Source: Phenylobacterium sp.
Lineage (GTDB): Bacteria > Pseudomonadota > Alphaproteobacteria > Caulobacterales > Caulobacteraceae
DNA length: 34,058 bases
Direction: 5' to 3'
Assembly: GCF_019636135.1 (NCBI RefSeq)
Contig: NZ_JAHBYD010000039.1
Coordinates: forward strand, 1-34,058
In this document: in pieces, positions 8,450-15,148 of the stretch
Position numbering within the stretch: position 1 is the first letter of the stretch
How the letters are laid out: each line of letters begins with the position of its first letter
Notes under the pieces: model-generated
What the model saw: the letters and a program-made list of their open reading frames with translations, nothing else
Told to the model about the DNA's origin: nothing
The model's database searches: none
Program-made: the position numbers and the translations under genes

Positions 8450-9148
8450 CTACGCCGTCAGGGCGCGACGCCTCCGCAGCGCCGATCCCGCGGCGCCGAA
8501 GCCGAGGATCATCAGCGCCCATGCGCCCGGCTCGGGGACGCCGCCCGTGACCCGGACGTTGTCGATGCCGTAGTGCTCGTCGTCGTTCGCCTGCCCGCTG
8601 AGGCTGGTGAAGAGCAGGGTGGTCGAATTGCCGGTCGTCGCGAAGGTGTAGGCCAGGTGGTAGGTGCGGTCGCGGCCGTCCTCGCCGTAGCCCAGCCAGT
8701 GGTAGCCGAGGCGCCCGTAGAGCGCGTTGTCCGAGCCGGTTCCGCCGATGTTCAGCGGGTCAGGGCCATAGGTCTGGTTCTGGAACAGGAAGTTGCTGAA
8801 GGTCTCGTTGAGCAGGGTGGAGCCGCCCACGACCTCGAGCTTGAAGACGTCCGGCCCGGTGCCGGGGTTGCTGCCGTCGAGGCTGAGGATCGTATAGAGG
8901 TCGAAATAGACGGTGGCCGTCGTCAGGCCGGTCGTGTCGAGCGTGAGCGAGGCGCTGGCGCCCCGCGTCAGGCCGCCGATGTAGCGATCGACGCCGGCCG
9001 CCAGCGAATCCTCATGCACCGCGCCATCGGCGAGGACGAAGCCCGACGTGTCGGTGGTGAAGTCGTTGGAATAGAGCGTCGCCGCCTGGGCGGAACCGCC
9101 GATGAGAGCCGCCGTGGCAAGCGCCGCGGCCGCGATGGTCTTGTACAT
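8450..9148 (-). CDS. PEPxxWA-CTERM sorting domain protein
   Basis: A 232-residue exported protein. It has a Sec signal peptide (MYKTIAAAALATAALIGG, cleavage near AQA-A), a beta-rich body of unknown family with YFDLYTILSLDGSN, and a C-terminal sorting signal: VPEPGAWALMILGFGAAG followed by RRRR. Exosortase is expected to cut at the PEP motif and fix or release the protein at the cell surface. ATG 9148 is chosen over the longer frame (to 9208) because GAGGGAAAAGG precedes it and the signal peptide begins there. The gene sits next to a second member of the same sorting class. Confidence 0.88.
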   Translation of the reverse strand: MYKTIAAAALATAALIGGSAQAATLYSNDFTTDTSGFVLADGAVHEDSLAAGVDRYIGGLTRGASASLTLDTTGLTTATVYFDLYTILSLDGSNPGTGPDVFKLEVVGGSTLLNETFSNFLFQNQTYGPDPLNIGGTGSDNALYGRLGYHWLGYGEDGRDRTYHLAYTFATTGNSTTLLFTSLSGQANDDEHYGIDNVRVTGGVPEPGAWALMILGFGAAGSALRRRRALTA

Positions 9149-9250
9149 GGCCTTTTCCCTCCGTCGCCCCGACGCGACCAGACAACGCAGGTCGGCGAAC
9201 AAGATCAACGCAGCTCGCCCCCGGAGCGAATTGAGGCTTCGGAAAGGCAG

Positions 9251-9282
9251 GACGCCCCGCGGCGGACGGGCCGCGGGGCGTC
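9251..9282 (-). terminator. Perfect 13-bp hairpin after the second PEP-CTERM gene
   Basis: GACGCCCCGCGGC and GCCGCGGGGCGTC are perfect complements around a 6-nt loop, about 30 nt after the stop at 9315. There is no clean T-run, so termination is inferred from strength and position. Confidence 0.6.
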
Positions 9283-9314
9283 GCGCGGTCGTGACCTCAA
9301 CCCGTCGGTCGGGA

Positions 9315-9917
9315 TCAGGCGGTCACGGCCTTGCGCCGGCGAAGCGCCGAACCGGCCGCGCCGAAGCCCAGGATCATCAGCGCCCACGTCGCGGGTTCGG
9401 GCACGCCCCCGGTCTCCTGCGCGGGGCCGTACTCGACGACATAGGCAAGGCTGTAGCCGAAGCCGGAGTCGTTCCAGTTGATGCCGCTCCAGTTGGCCCA
9501 GAGGGCGTCCTCGTCCCCGACGTTGTTCGGCTCGCCGGGGTTCCAGGCGCTGTACTCGGCCGTGGGGCCGTTGTTCCAGAACACCAACCCCAGCTCGGGC
9601 CCGGCCACCCACTTCCAGACGCCTTCCTGATCCCGGTCGGACCCGGCCGCCCAGTAGCTGCCCGTGGTGAGGTTGTTGTAGATGAACGTCGACTCGGCGG
9701 CGCTCGTCAGGGTGACGAGATAGCCGTCCATGCCCATGAAGCTGTACGTTTCCGCCGCAGCCAGCGCCGCGTCCCAGGTGACGCCCGTGGCGACCAGTTC
9801 GTAGTAGTGGCCGTTGCCGCCGTCGGAGGTGTCCCAGAGGACGGGTGCGGCCGAAGCGCCGCCCGCCAGCGCCGCGGCGGCGATCCCGGCCGCGAGCGCA
9901 GCTCGAATCCTGCTCAT
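9315..9917 (-). CDS. C-type-lectin-fold PEPxxWA-CTERM protein
   Basis: A 200-residue exported protein: signal peptide (to about residue 24), then a C-type lectin-like domain, then the sorting tail VPEPATWALMILGFGAAG plus RRRK. Lectin-fold marks are GMDGYLVTLTSAAE near the start, WNPGEPNN in the middle, and paired tryptophans in WANWSGINWND. Such domains bind sugars or proteins outside the cell; the ligand is unknown. ATG 9917 has AAGGGG upstream and is preferred over a TTG two codons earlier. The last 90 bases are almost identical to those of its neighbour, pointing to duplication or conversion of the sorting cassette. Confidence 0.88.
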   Translation of the reverse strand: MSRIRAALAAGIAAAALAGGASAAPVLWDTSDGGNGHYYELVATGVTWDAALAAAETYSFMGMDGYLVTLTSAAESTFIYNNLTTGSYWAAGSDRDQEGVWKWVAGPELGLVFWNNGPTAEYSAWNPGEPNNVGDEDALWANWSGINWNDSGFGYSLAYVVEYGPAQETGGVPEPATWALMILGFGAAGSALRRRKAVTA

Positions 9918-10061
9918 TCTCAACCCCTTCGCATCTGCGGCCCAGGCCGCGAGAGGTCTCGACCCTAGGGAAGGCGAGGCCCGGTCGTCGCCATGCGAAT
10001 TGATTATGCCTGAAAGGCGAGGGCCTCGCCTGGAAGGCGACCCGCGACGGCCTTCCGGCGG

Positions 10062-10661
10062 TCAGGCCCGCGTGTCGACCGCCCCGCCCGCGTCACCGGG
10101 GCCTTCGCCGTAGCCGCCTTCTGGCCTGGGCGCGGCCGCGCCCGCGGAGGCCTTCGGGGAGACCACCACCATGGCCGGGCGGACCAGGCGGCCCAGCAAC
10201 TCGTAGCCGGGTTGCAGTGTCTGGATCACGGTCCCGGGCGGGACGTCGTCGGCCGGCTGCTCCATCATCGCCTGGTGCAGGTGCGGGTCGAACTTCTCGC
10301 CCTTGGCCGGGTCGACCTTCTTCAGGCCGTTGTTCTCGAAGGCGGTCTGCAGCGCCTTGGACGTCATCTCGACGCCGACCACGAAGTTCCTCGCCGGGCC
10401 GTCGGCGTCGGCGGGCGCGGCGGCCAGGGCGCGGTCGAAGTTGTCGGCGACGCCCAGCAGGTCGCGGGCGAACTTGGTGATCGCATAGGCGCGCGCGTCG
10501 TTCGCCTCGCGCTCGGCGCGGCGCTTGGTGTTCTCCGCATCGGCGGCGTAGCGGAGCACCTGCTCCTTCAGCGCCTGGACCTCGGCCTGCAGCGCTTCCA
10601 CTTCGGCGTCGACCGGGGGCGTGTCGGCTTCCCAGTTCGCGGGCGTATCGTCTTCGGACAT
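10062..10661 (-). CDS. grpE: Nucleotide exchange factor GrpE
   Basis: A 199-residue GrpE: acidic N-terminus, a long coiled coil (about 20-75; EVEALQAEVQALKEQVLRYA), then the beta-wing domain with FDPHLHQAMM and PGTVIQTLQPGYELLGRLVR. It releases ADP from DnaK in the heat-shock folding cycle. The C-terminal tail after about 175 is Gly/Ala-rich and probably disordered. It starts 3 nt after the hrcA stop, so the two form one transcript and respond to heat together. dnaK and dnaJ are not in the window. Confidence 0.96.
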   Translation of the reverse strand: MSEDDTPANWEADTPPVDAEVEALQAEVQALKEQVLRYAADAENTKRRAEREANDARAYAITKFARDLLGVADNFDRALAAAPADADGPARNFVVGVEMTSKALQTAFENNGLKKVDPAKGEKFDPHLHQAMMEQPADDVPPGTVIQTLQPGYELLGRLVRPAMVVVSPKASAGAAAPRPEGGYGEGPGDAGGAVDTRA

Positions 10662-10664
10662 TCT

Positions 10665-11738
10665 CTAGCTCGTACCCTTCATCACCTGGCCAAGCACGCG
10701 GGCGGTGTAGTCCACCAACGGAATGACCCGGGCATAGTTCAAACGCGTGGGGCCGATGACGCCGATGGCGCCGACGACCTTCTGCGCGCCCGTCATATAG
10801 GGCGCCGCGATCACAGCGGAACCCGAAAGGGAAAAGAGCCGCGTCTCGGCGCCGATGAAGATGCGCACGCCCTCGCCGTCGCGCACCCCGTCGAGGAGCT
10901 GGATGAGCTGCTCCTTCTGCTCCAGGTCCTCGAAGAGCGAGCGCACGCGTTCGAGATCCTCCAGCGCCTCGCGGTCCTCCAGCAGGTTGGCGCGGCCGCG
11001 GACGATGAGGGCGCGGTCCTGCGCCTCGCCGCCGCCCCAGGCGGCCAGGCCGTCCTCGACCAGGCGCGCCGCCGTGGCGTCGAGTTCCCGGCGGGCGAGG
11101 TCGAGTTCGTTGCGCAGCTCGCCCTTGGTCTCGGTCAGCGTCTTGCCGCGCAGGCGCGCGTTCAGGAAGTTCGACGCCTCCTGCAGCGCCGAGGGCGTGA
11201 CGCCGACCGGCAGGCGGATCAGCCGGTTCTCCACGGCGCCGTCGTCGAACACCATGATCGCCAGCGTGCGGTCGCCCGACAGCGGCACGAACTCGACGTG
11301 GGTGACGCCGGCGTCCTTCATCGGCGTGACGACCACGCCCGCGCCGCCCGCCAGGCCCGACAGGATCGCGGAGGCCTCGTTCAGCGCGTCCTCGTAGTTG
11401 CGCCCGTGCGCGCGCAGGCGCGCCTCGATGGAGCGGCGCTCGTCCTCCCCGATGTCGCCCACCTCCAGCAGGCCGTCGACGAAGAGCCTGAGGCCCGCAT
11501 GTGTCGGCAGCCGGCCGGCGCTGACGTGCGCCGCGCCCAGCAGGCCCAGTTGCGTCAGGTCCTGCATGGTGTTGCGGATCGAGGCGGGCGAGAGCGACAC
11601 GCCGCCCTTCGACAGCGTGCGCGAGCCGACGGGCTCGCCGGTCTCCAGATAACTCTCGACGATGCGCCGGAAGATGTCGCGGGCGCGCCCGTCCATGTCG
11701 GCGAGGCTGGGGCCGCCGGTGAAGAAGGGCGAGGTCAT
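10665..11738 (-). CDS. hrcA: Heat-inducible transcription repressor HrcA
   Basis: A 357-residue HrcA. The N-terminal winged helix carries ETGEPVGSRTLSK and SPASIRNTMQDLTQLGLL, and the rest is the GAF-like and dimer regions, ending with GPTRLNYARVIPLVDYTARVL. HrcA binds CIRCE operators, usually in front of groESL, with GroEL as co-repressor. ATG 11738 gives the family start; the much longer open frame upstream is antisense to rph and not coding. I see no CIRCE inverted repeat (TTAGCACTC / GAGTGCTAA) before hrcA, so it is probably not repressed by itself here. Confidence 0.96.
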   Translation of the reverse strand: MTSPFFTGGPSLADMDGRARDIFRRIVESYLETGEPVGSRTLSKGGVSLSPASIRNTMQDLTQLGLLGAAHVSAGRLPTHAGLRLFVDGLLEVGDIGEDERRSIEARLRAHGRNYEDALNEASAILSGLAGGAGVVVTPMKDAGVTHVEFVPLSGDRTLAIMVFDDGAVENRLIRLPVGVTPSALQEASNFLNARLRGKTLTETKGELRNELDLARRELDATAARLVEDGLAAWGGGEAQDRALIVRGRANLLEDREALEDLERVRSLFEDLEQKEQLIQLLDGVRDGEGVRIFIGAETRLFSLSGSAVIAAPYMTGAQKVVGAIGVIGPTRLNYARVIPLVDYTARVLGQVMKGTS

Positions 11739-11837
11739 GGAGTGCGGCGGGCCATGGTGCGCATTGGCGTAGTAGGATAAGCGCGGACCCTCCCGGCGCA
11801 AGTTCGCGCCCCCAACGACCTCATCGACCGAGACGCC

Positions 11838-12557
11838 ATGCGACCTTCCGAACGCGCCCCCGACATCCTGCGCCCGCTGACCCTCGAGACGGGCGTGACC
11901 CGCTACGCCGAGGGCTCGTGCCTGATCAGCGCGGGGCACACCAAGGTGCTGGTGACGGCCAGCCTGGAGGAAGGCGTCCCCGGCTTCCTGCGCGGCAAGG
12001 GCCAGGGCTGGGTGACGGCGGAGTACGGCATGCTGCCGCGCGCGACCCACACGCGGGGCCGACGCGAGGCGGCGGCGGGCAAGCAGAGCGGGCGCACCCA
12101 GGAGATCCAGCGGCTGATCGGCCGGTCGCTCCGGGCCGTGACCGACCTGAAGGCGCTGGGCGAGCGGCAGATCACCGTCGACTGCGACGTCATCCAGGCC
12201 GACGGCGGCACACGCACGGCCTCGATCACCGGCGCCTGGATCGCGCTCAGGCTGGCGACCAGGTACCTGCTGGACGAGGGCGTGATCGCCACCGACCCGA
12301 TCCTGGACCAGGTGGCGGCGGTGAGCTGCGGGATCTTCGCCGGCACGCCGGTGCTGGACCTCGACTACGACGAGGACAGCAACGCCGAGGCCGACGCCAA
12401 CTTCGTCCTGACCGGCTCGGGCGACATCGTGGAGGTGCAGGCCACGGGCGAGAAGCGCGGCTTCAGCCAGGCCGAGTTCTACGCCCTGTTCTCGCTGGCG
12501 AGGAAGGGCATCGGCGAACTCTGCGAACGGCAGCGGGAGGCCACTTCCCTCCCTTGA
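11838..12557 (+). CDS. rph: Ribonuclease PH
   Basis: A 239-residue RNase PH with the family start MRPSERAPDILRPLTLETG, phosphate/RNA-binding RATHTRGRREAAAGKQSGRT, and catalytic-region DCDVIQADGGTRTASITGAW and EADANFVLTGSGDIVEVQAT. It trims the 3' ends of tRNA precursors using phosphate. It is divergent from hrcA across about 100 bp, the usual alphaproteobacterial arrangement. The last codons (TSLP) and stop are formed by a small palindrome, CTTCCCTCCC-TTGATG-GGGAGGGAAG (12544-12569), which may have replaced the original 3' end. Confidence 0.96.
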   Translation: MRPSERAPDILRPLTLETGVTRYAEGSCLISAGHTKVLVTASLEEGVPGFLRGKGQGWVTAEYGMLPRATHTRGRREAAAGKQSGRTQEIQRLIGRSLRAVTDLKALGERQITVDCDVIQADGGTRTASITGAWIALRLATRYLLDEGVIATDPILDQVAAVSCGIFAGTPVLDLDYDEDSNAEADANFVLTGSGDIVEVQATGEKRGFSQAEFYALFSLARKGIGELCERQREATSLP

Positions 12558-12584
12558 TGGGGAGGGAAGCGCCACATACGCAAA

Positions 12585-12611
12585 CGGCGCCGCCCTCCCG
12601 GGTCGGCGCCG
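12585..12611. terminator. Hairpin between rph and a small minus-strand gene
   Basis: CGGCGCCGCCC and GGTCGGCGCCG pair with one mismatch around a short loop. On the minus strand it is followed by TTT, so it best serves the 34-codon gene that ends at 12652, and may also stop rph transcripts. Confidence 0.6.
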
Positions 12612-12651
12612 CCGGCGCTCGCGGTCCGGCCGAGGCCGAACGGTGCGCGTA

Positions 12652-12756
12652 TCAGAAGAACACGTTGAAACGCATGGCCTGCGGCGGCAGGCGCTCGAGC
12701 TCGCGGGCGAGCGGGGCGAACAGCGCGTCCAGGAAGTTTTCGATCTTGCGGGCCAT
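12652..12756 (-). CDS. Small protein of 34 residues, unknown function
   Basis: A 35-codon frame too short for normal gene calls. It encodes MARKIENFLDALFAPLAREL followed by ERLPPQ and a FNVFF end: an amphipathic helix with a hydrophobic, aromatic tail. Support for being real: a near-perfect AAGGAG exactly 7 nt before the ATG, a plausible promoter at 12792-12820 (17-bp spacing), and a terminator-like hairpin just after the stop. It belongs to no family I recognise. CTGC-N3-GCAA motifs lie upstream (12771-12783 and 12873-12887). Confidence 0.6.
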   Translation of the reverse strand: MARKIENFLDALFAPLARELERLPPQAMRFNVFF

Positions 12757-12770
12757 CGGACGGCTCCTTG

Positions 12771-12887
12771 TTGCAGTGCAGCGTGGCTCGGCAGATAGGG
12801 ATTCTCCTCGCGGGAATCAAGTATTTCTCCGCGTGATGAATTGATTTGCGCCGCAATGCCGCATCTCGGCGGTTGCAATGCAGCATG
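12771..12887 (-). promoter_or_regulatory. Upstream region of the 34-aa gene: promoter and two PhaR-like motifs
   Basis: On the minus strand, TTGATT and TATCTG (12820 down to 12792) are 17 bp apart, a plausible -35/-10 pair. Two near-identical motifs, CGCTGCACTGCAA (12771-12783) and CATGCTGCATTGCAA (12873-12887), sit 100 bp apart on either side. CTGC-N3-GCA(G/A) resembles the site recognised by PhaR/PhbF regulators of polyhydroxyalkanoate genes; the match is from memory of the consensus. Confidence 0.4.
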
Positions 12888-13003
12888 CGAATAGGCGCCT
12901 GGCGGGGCCGTCGCGTAAGAGCGTGGTTCCGCTTGGGTGGGGCGCCGCCCGGGCGGCCCTCGCCCCTGCCCGCCCTCCATCGCTCCGCTCGGAGGCGAGG
13001 AGG

Positions 13004-13243
13004 CTATTCCACCCCGTCGTCCGCCATCGGGTCGTCGGGGCCGGGTTCGTAGACCAGGAGGTCGCCGGGCTGGCAGTCGAGTTCGCGGCAGAGGGCGGCG
13101 AGCGTCGAGAAGCGCACCGCGCGCGCCTTGCCGGTCTTCAGGATCGACAGGTTGGCGATGGTGACGCCGACGCGGTCGGCCAGCTCGGTCAGCGACATGC
13201 GCTTTTCGAGGAGCACGCGGTCGAGGCTCACGCGGATGGGCAT
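13004..13243 (-). CDS. Xre/Cro-C1-family helix-turn-helix regulator
   Basis: A 79-residue DNA-binding protein that is almost all helix-turn-helix: RVLLEKRMSLTELADRVGVT (helices 1-2), then IANLSILKTGKARAVRFSTL (recognition helix) and LCRELDCQPGDLLVYE, the compact YozG-like type. The acidic tail ends in DDGVE. It follows the DUF2975 membrane-protein gene by 13 nt on the same strand. This regulator/DUF2975 pairing is common in bacteria and is thought to act as a unit; the signal is unknown. Confidence 0.9.
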   Translation of the reverse strand: MPIRVSLDRVLLEKRMSLTELADRVGVTIANLSILKTGKARAVRFSTLAALCRELDCQPGDLLVYEPGPDDPMADDGVE

Positions 13244-13256
13244 CGGGATCCTCGCC

Positions 13257-13796
13257 TCAGATCGTCAGCTCGGCCTCGCGCCGCAGCCGCGCGCCCTCGC
13301 GGAACACCTCCGCCAGCACGAAGACCACGAGCACCGAGAACCAGGCGGTGAGGCTCATGTCGGGTTCGACCTTGTTCACGCCCGAGAACAGCCAGGCCGA
13401 GACGGCCCAGAAGGCGTAGCGGCCGAGCTCCAGCCCCGCGAGCATCAGGCCGATGAGGCGCAGGCGCGCCACGTTGTCGGGGTGGAAGGGGTCGCCGGCG
13501 GTCAGGGTGGTGAAGATGCGGCGCAGCGCCGCCACGATCACCAGGACGCCCGCGAGGTAGAGGGCGGCGCCGAGCAGGCCGCCGGCCATCGACGGCCCGT
13601 TGCGGATCAGCTCGGAGAGCGCGCCGGGGTTCGTATCGCGAAGCCCCGGCATGATGTCGGGATTGTAGCTCAGCAGCAGCGCCGCGAGCGTCAGGACGGA
13701 GAGGACGACGACGCCGATCCAGAGGGCGGCGAACACCACGTCGAGGATGATCTTCAGAAAGCTCGAAACCGAGCCCGGACCCAAGGCGCGCATCAT
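13257..13796 (-). CDS. DUF2975 membrane protein
   Basis: A 179-residue inner-membrane protein with four hydrophobic segments at about 14-42, 70-91, 114-138 and 150-166. The conserved DUF2975 loop GDPFHPDNVARLRLIG lies between the second and third. ATG 13796 is chosen because GGGGGCAGG precedes it by 6 nt; a GTG at 13817 would add 7 residues. It is followed by the Xre-type regulator gene. The pair may sense a membrane event and pass it to the regulator, but this is inference. Confidence 0.87.
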   Translation of the reverse strand: MMRALGPGSVSSFLKIILDVVFAALWIGVVVLSVLTLAALLLSYNPDIMPGLRDTNPGALSELIRNGPSMAGGLLGAALYLAGVLVIVAALRRIFTTLTAGDPFHPDNVARLRLIGLMLAGLELGRYAFWAVSAWLFSGVNKVEPDMSLTAWFSVLVVFVLAEVFREGARLRREAELTI

Positions 13797-13825
13797 GTCG
13801 TACCTGCCCCCAAGCACTTCGTCTG

Positions 13826-13871
13826 GATCCGCCCCGCCGGAAGCTGCTTCAGCCTCGGGCCGGGGCGGATC
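13826..13871 (-). terminator. Inverted repeat between a small gene and DUF2975
   Basis: GATCCGCCCCG (13826-13836) and CGGGGCGGATC (13861-13871) are perfect 11-bp complements with a 24-nt loop. They lie after the 35-residue gene on the minus strand and before the DUF2975 start. There is no T-run, so it could be a terminator, an attenuator or a processing site. Confidence 0.5.
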
Positions 13872-13900
13872 GGACGATCCTCAAGTCTTGCCCTCCAGTC

Positions 13901-14008
13901 TTAGAGGAAGGCGGCGCGGGCGGCGATGCTGAGGATCGGCGCGGCGGCCAGGACGACGATGAAGCTCATCGCGGTGCGGTCGAGAAGGTTCATGGCGTTG
14001 GCGAACAT
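13901..14008 (-). CDS. Small single-span membrane protein, 35 residues
   Basis: A 36-codon frame encoding MFANAMNLLDRTAM followed by a hydrophobic helix SFIVVLAAAPILSIAA and a short ARAAFL end. One membrane segment is clear. CGGAGA lies 6 nt before the ATG at 14008. A perfect CTGC-GTT-GCAG motif is 20 bp upstream (14028-14040), and two ATATCG-type palindromes are further up (14079-14127). It lies upstream of the DUF2975/Xre pair on the same strand. I do not recognise the family. Downstream ATGs at codons 6 and 14 are possible starts but have no better ribosome-binding sites. Confidence 0.55.
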   Translation of the reverse strand: MFANAMNLLDRTAMSFIVVLAAAPILSIAARAAFL

Positions 14009-14027
14009 CTGGTGTCTCCGTATCGAT

Positions 14028-14127
14028 GCTGCGTTGCAGCGGGTTGTCCCTCGAAGCCCCGTGCTTCGATGTGATTATCGATACGGCCATATCGTTTCCC
14101 GATCACGTGAATATCGAGTAACGATAT
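14028..14127 (-). promoter_or_regulatory. Candidate operators: CTGC-GTT-GCAG and two ATATCG palindromes
   Basis: Three inverted repeats lie in this gap: GCTGCGTTGCAGC (14028-14040), CGATA-N6-TATCG (14079-14094) and ATATCG-AGTAA-CGATAT (14111-14127). The last two are locally AT-rich in a GC-rich background and about 33 bp (three helical turns) apart, as expected for paired operator sites. The neighbouring Xre protein is a possible binder; this is inference. Confidence 0.45.
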
Positions 14128-14171
14128 GAAACTTTGGTAATGCAGCGCGGGATCGCGGGCGCGTCAGCGCC

Positions 14172-14265
14172 ATTCGTTTTCAACCACCAAGGTCACCAAG
14201 GGCACGAAGGCGCTGAACGGCTACGACGCCTTGGTGTGCTTGGTGATCTTGGTGGTGAATGAAGG
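14172..14265. repeat. Inverted repeat built on CACCAAG units
   Basis: The left arm has ACCACCAAGGTCACCAAGG and continues to GAAGGCG. The right arm has CGCCTTGGTGTGCTTGGTG and continues to GGTGGTGAATG. The arms pair along about 35 bp, and each is itself a run of short CACCAAG-like units. It lies just after the thioesterase stop at 14282 (minus strand). Confidence 0.75.
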
Positions 14266-14281
14266 CGCCTGCGGCGCAGGC

Positions 14282-15148
14282 TCAGCGGGGCTTGCGCAGG
14301 CGCATGAGGCCTTCCTGGGCGCAGGAGGCGACGAGGACGCCGTCCGAGGCGCGGTAGATGTAGCCGAGGTTGAAGCCGCGGCCGCCCGACGCGCTGGGGC
14401 TCTCCTGCACGTAGAGGTGCCATTGGTTGAAGTCGGTCGGCCGGTGGAACCACATGGCGTGGTCCAGGCTGGCCGACTGGAAGCCGGGCGTGCGCCAGCT
14501 CACCCCGTGCGGCCGGATCGCCGTGCCGAGCAGGCTCATGTCCGACGCATAGGCCAGGATCACCTGGTGCATGTGCGCGTCGTCGCCGATGGGGTGGCGG
14601 GCGCGGAACCAGACCTGCTGGCGCGGGTCGAGCGGCTGCGGCGCGGCCACGTCGAAACGGCCGCCGACGGTGTGCATCTCGATCGGCTGCTCGCGGTCGA
14701 TCCAGTCGAGGTCCTCCGGCGGGGCCTCGGCGCGCAGGCGGCGGCGGACCTCGGCGTCGTCCTCGACGTCGTCCCATGCGGGCGCGTCGGGCGGGTCGGA
14801 CTGGTGCTCGTAGCCCTGCTCGTCCACCTGGAACGAGGCGGCGAGGTTGAAGATCTGCTGGCCGTGCTGGACGGCGATGACCCGCCGGGTGGTGAAGCTG
14901 CCGCCGTCGCGGCTGCGGTCCACCTCGAAGATGATCGGGATGGTCGGGTCGCCGGGCCGGATGAAGTAGCAGTGCAGCGAGTGGCAGACGCGGTCCTCGA
15001 CCGTCTCGTAGGCGGCCAGCAGCGACTGGGCGATCACCTGGCCGCCATAGATGCGCTGCCGCGACTCGCCCTCCGGCGTCGTGCCGCGGAAGAGGTTCAC
15101 CTCCAGGCGCTCGAGCGCCAGGGTCTCGGTCAGGGTGGGCTTGGTCAT
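14282..15148 (-). CDS. tesB: Acyl-CoA thioesterase II (copy 2 of tandem pair)
   Basis: A 288-residue double-hotdog thioesterase of the TesB type, about the length of E. coli TesB. The N-terminal hotdog has RIYGGQVIAQSLLAAYETV and DGGSFTTRRV; the C-terminal hotdog has IGDDAHMHQVILAYASDM, SLDHAMWFHRP and AQEGLMR. These carry the catalytic Asp, Ser/Thr and Gln. It hydrolyses medium- and long-chain acyl-CoA to free acid and CoA. Its ATG overlaps the stop of the upstream paralogue (ATGA), so both come from one transcript with coupled translation. Confidence 0.93.
   Translation of the reverse strand: MTKPTLTETLALERLEVNLFRGTTPEGESRQRIYGGQVIAQSLLAAYETVEDRVCHSLHCYFIRPGDPTIPIIFEVDRSRDGGSFTTRRVIAVQHGQQIFNLAASFQVDEQGYEHQSDPPDAPAWDDVEDDAEVRRRLRAEAPPEDLDWIDREQPIEMHTVGGRFDVAAPQPLDPRQQVWFRARHPIGDDAHMHQVILAYASDMSLLGTAIRPHGVSWRTPGFQSASLDHAMWFHRPTDFNQWHLYVQESPSASGGRGFNLGYIYRASDGVLVASCAQEGLMRLRKPR

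Noticed and set aside
11739..11837. Possible CIRCE operator before hrcA
   Set aside because: I looked for TTAGCACTC-N9-GAGTGCTAA and found no convincing half-sites.
12456..12886. Minus-strand 135-codon frame across the rph end
   Set aside because: It is in a different frame from the 34-residue gene, partly antisense to rph, and lacks a ribosome-binding site.
11739..12980. Long upstream extension of the hrcA frame
   Set aside because: It runs antisense through rph and has no start signal or domain; the HrcA family start is at 11738.
14172..14265. CACCAAG repeats as a CRISPR array
   Set aside because: The units are 7-12 bp with no unique spacers of constant length and are arranged as an inverted, not direct, repeat.
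14266..14281. GCCTGCGGCGCAGGC as a terminator after the thioesterase gene
   Set aside because: The arms leave a loop of one base, which cannot form a hairpin of that length, and no T-run follows.
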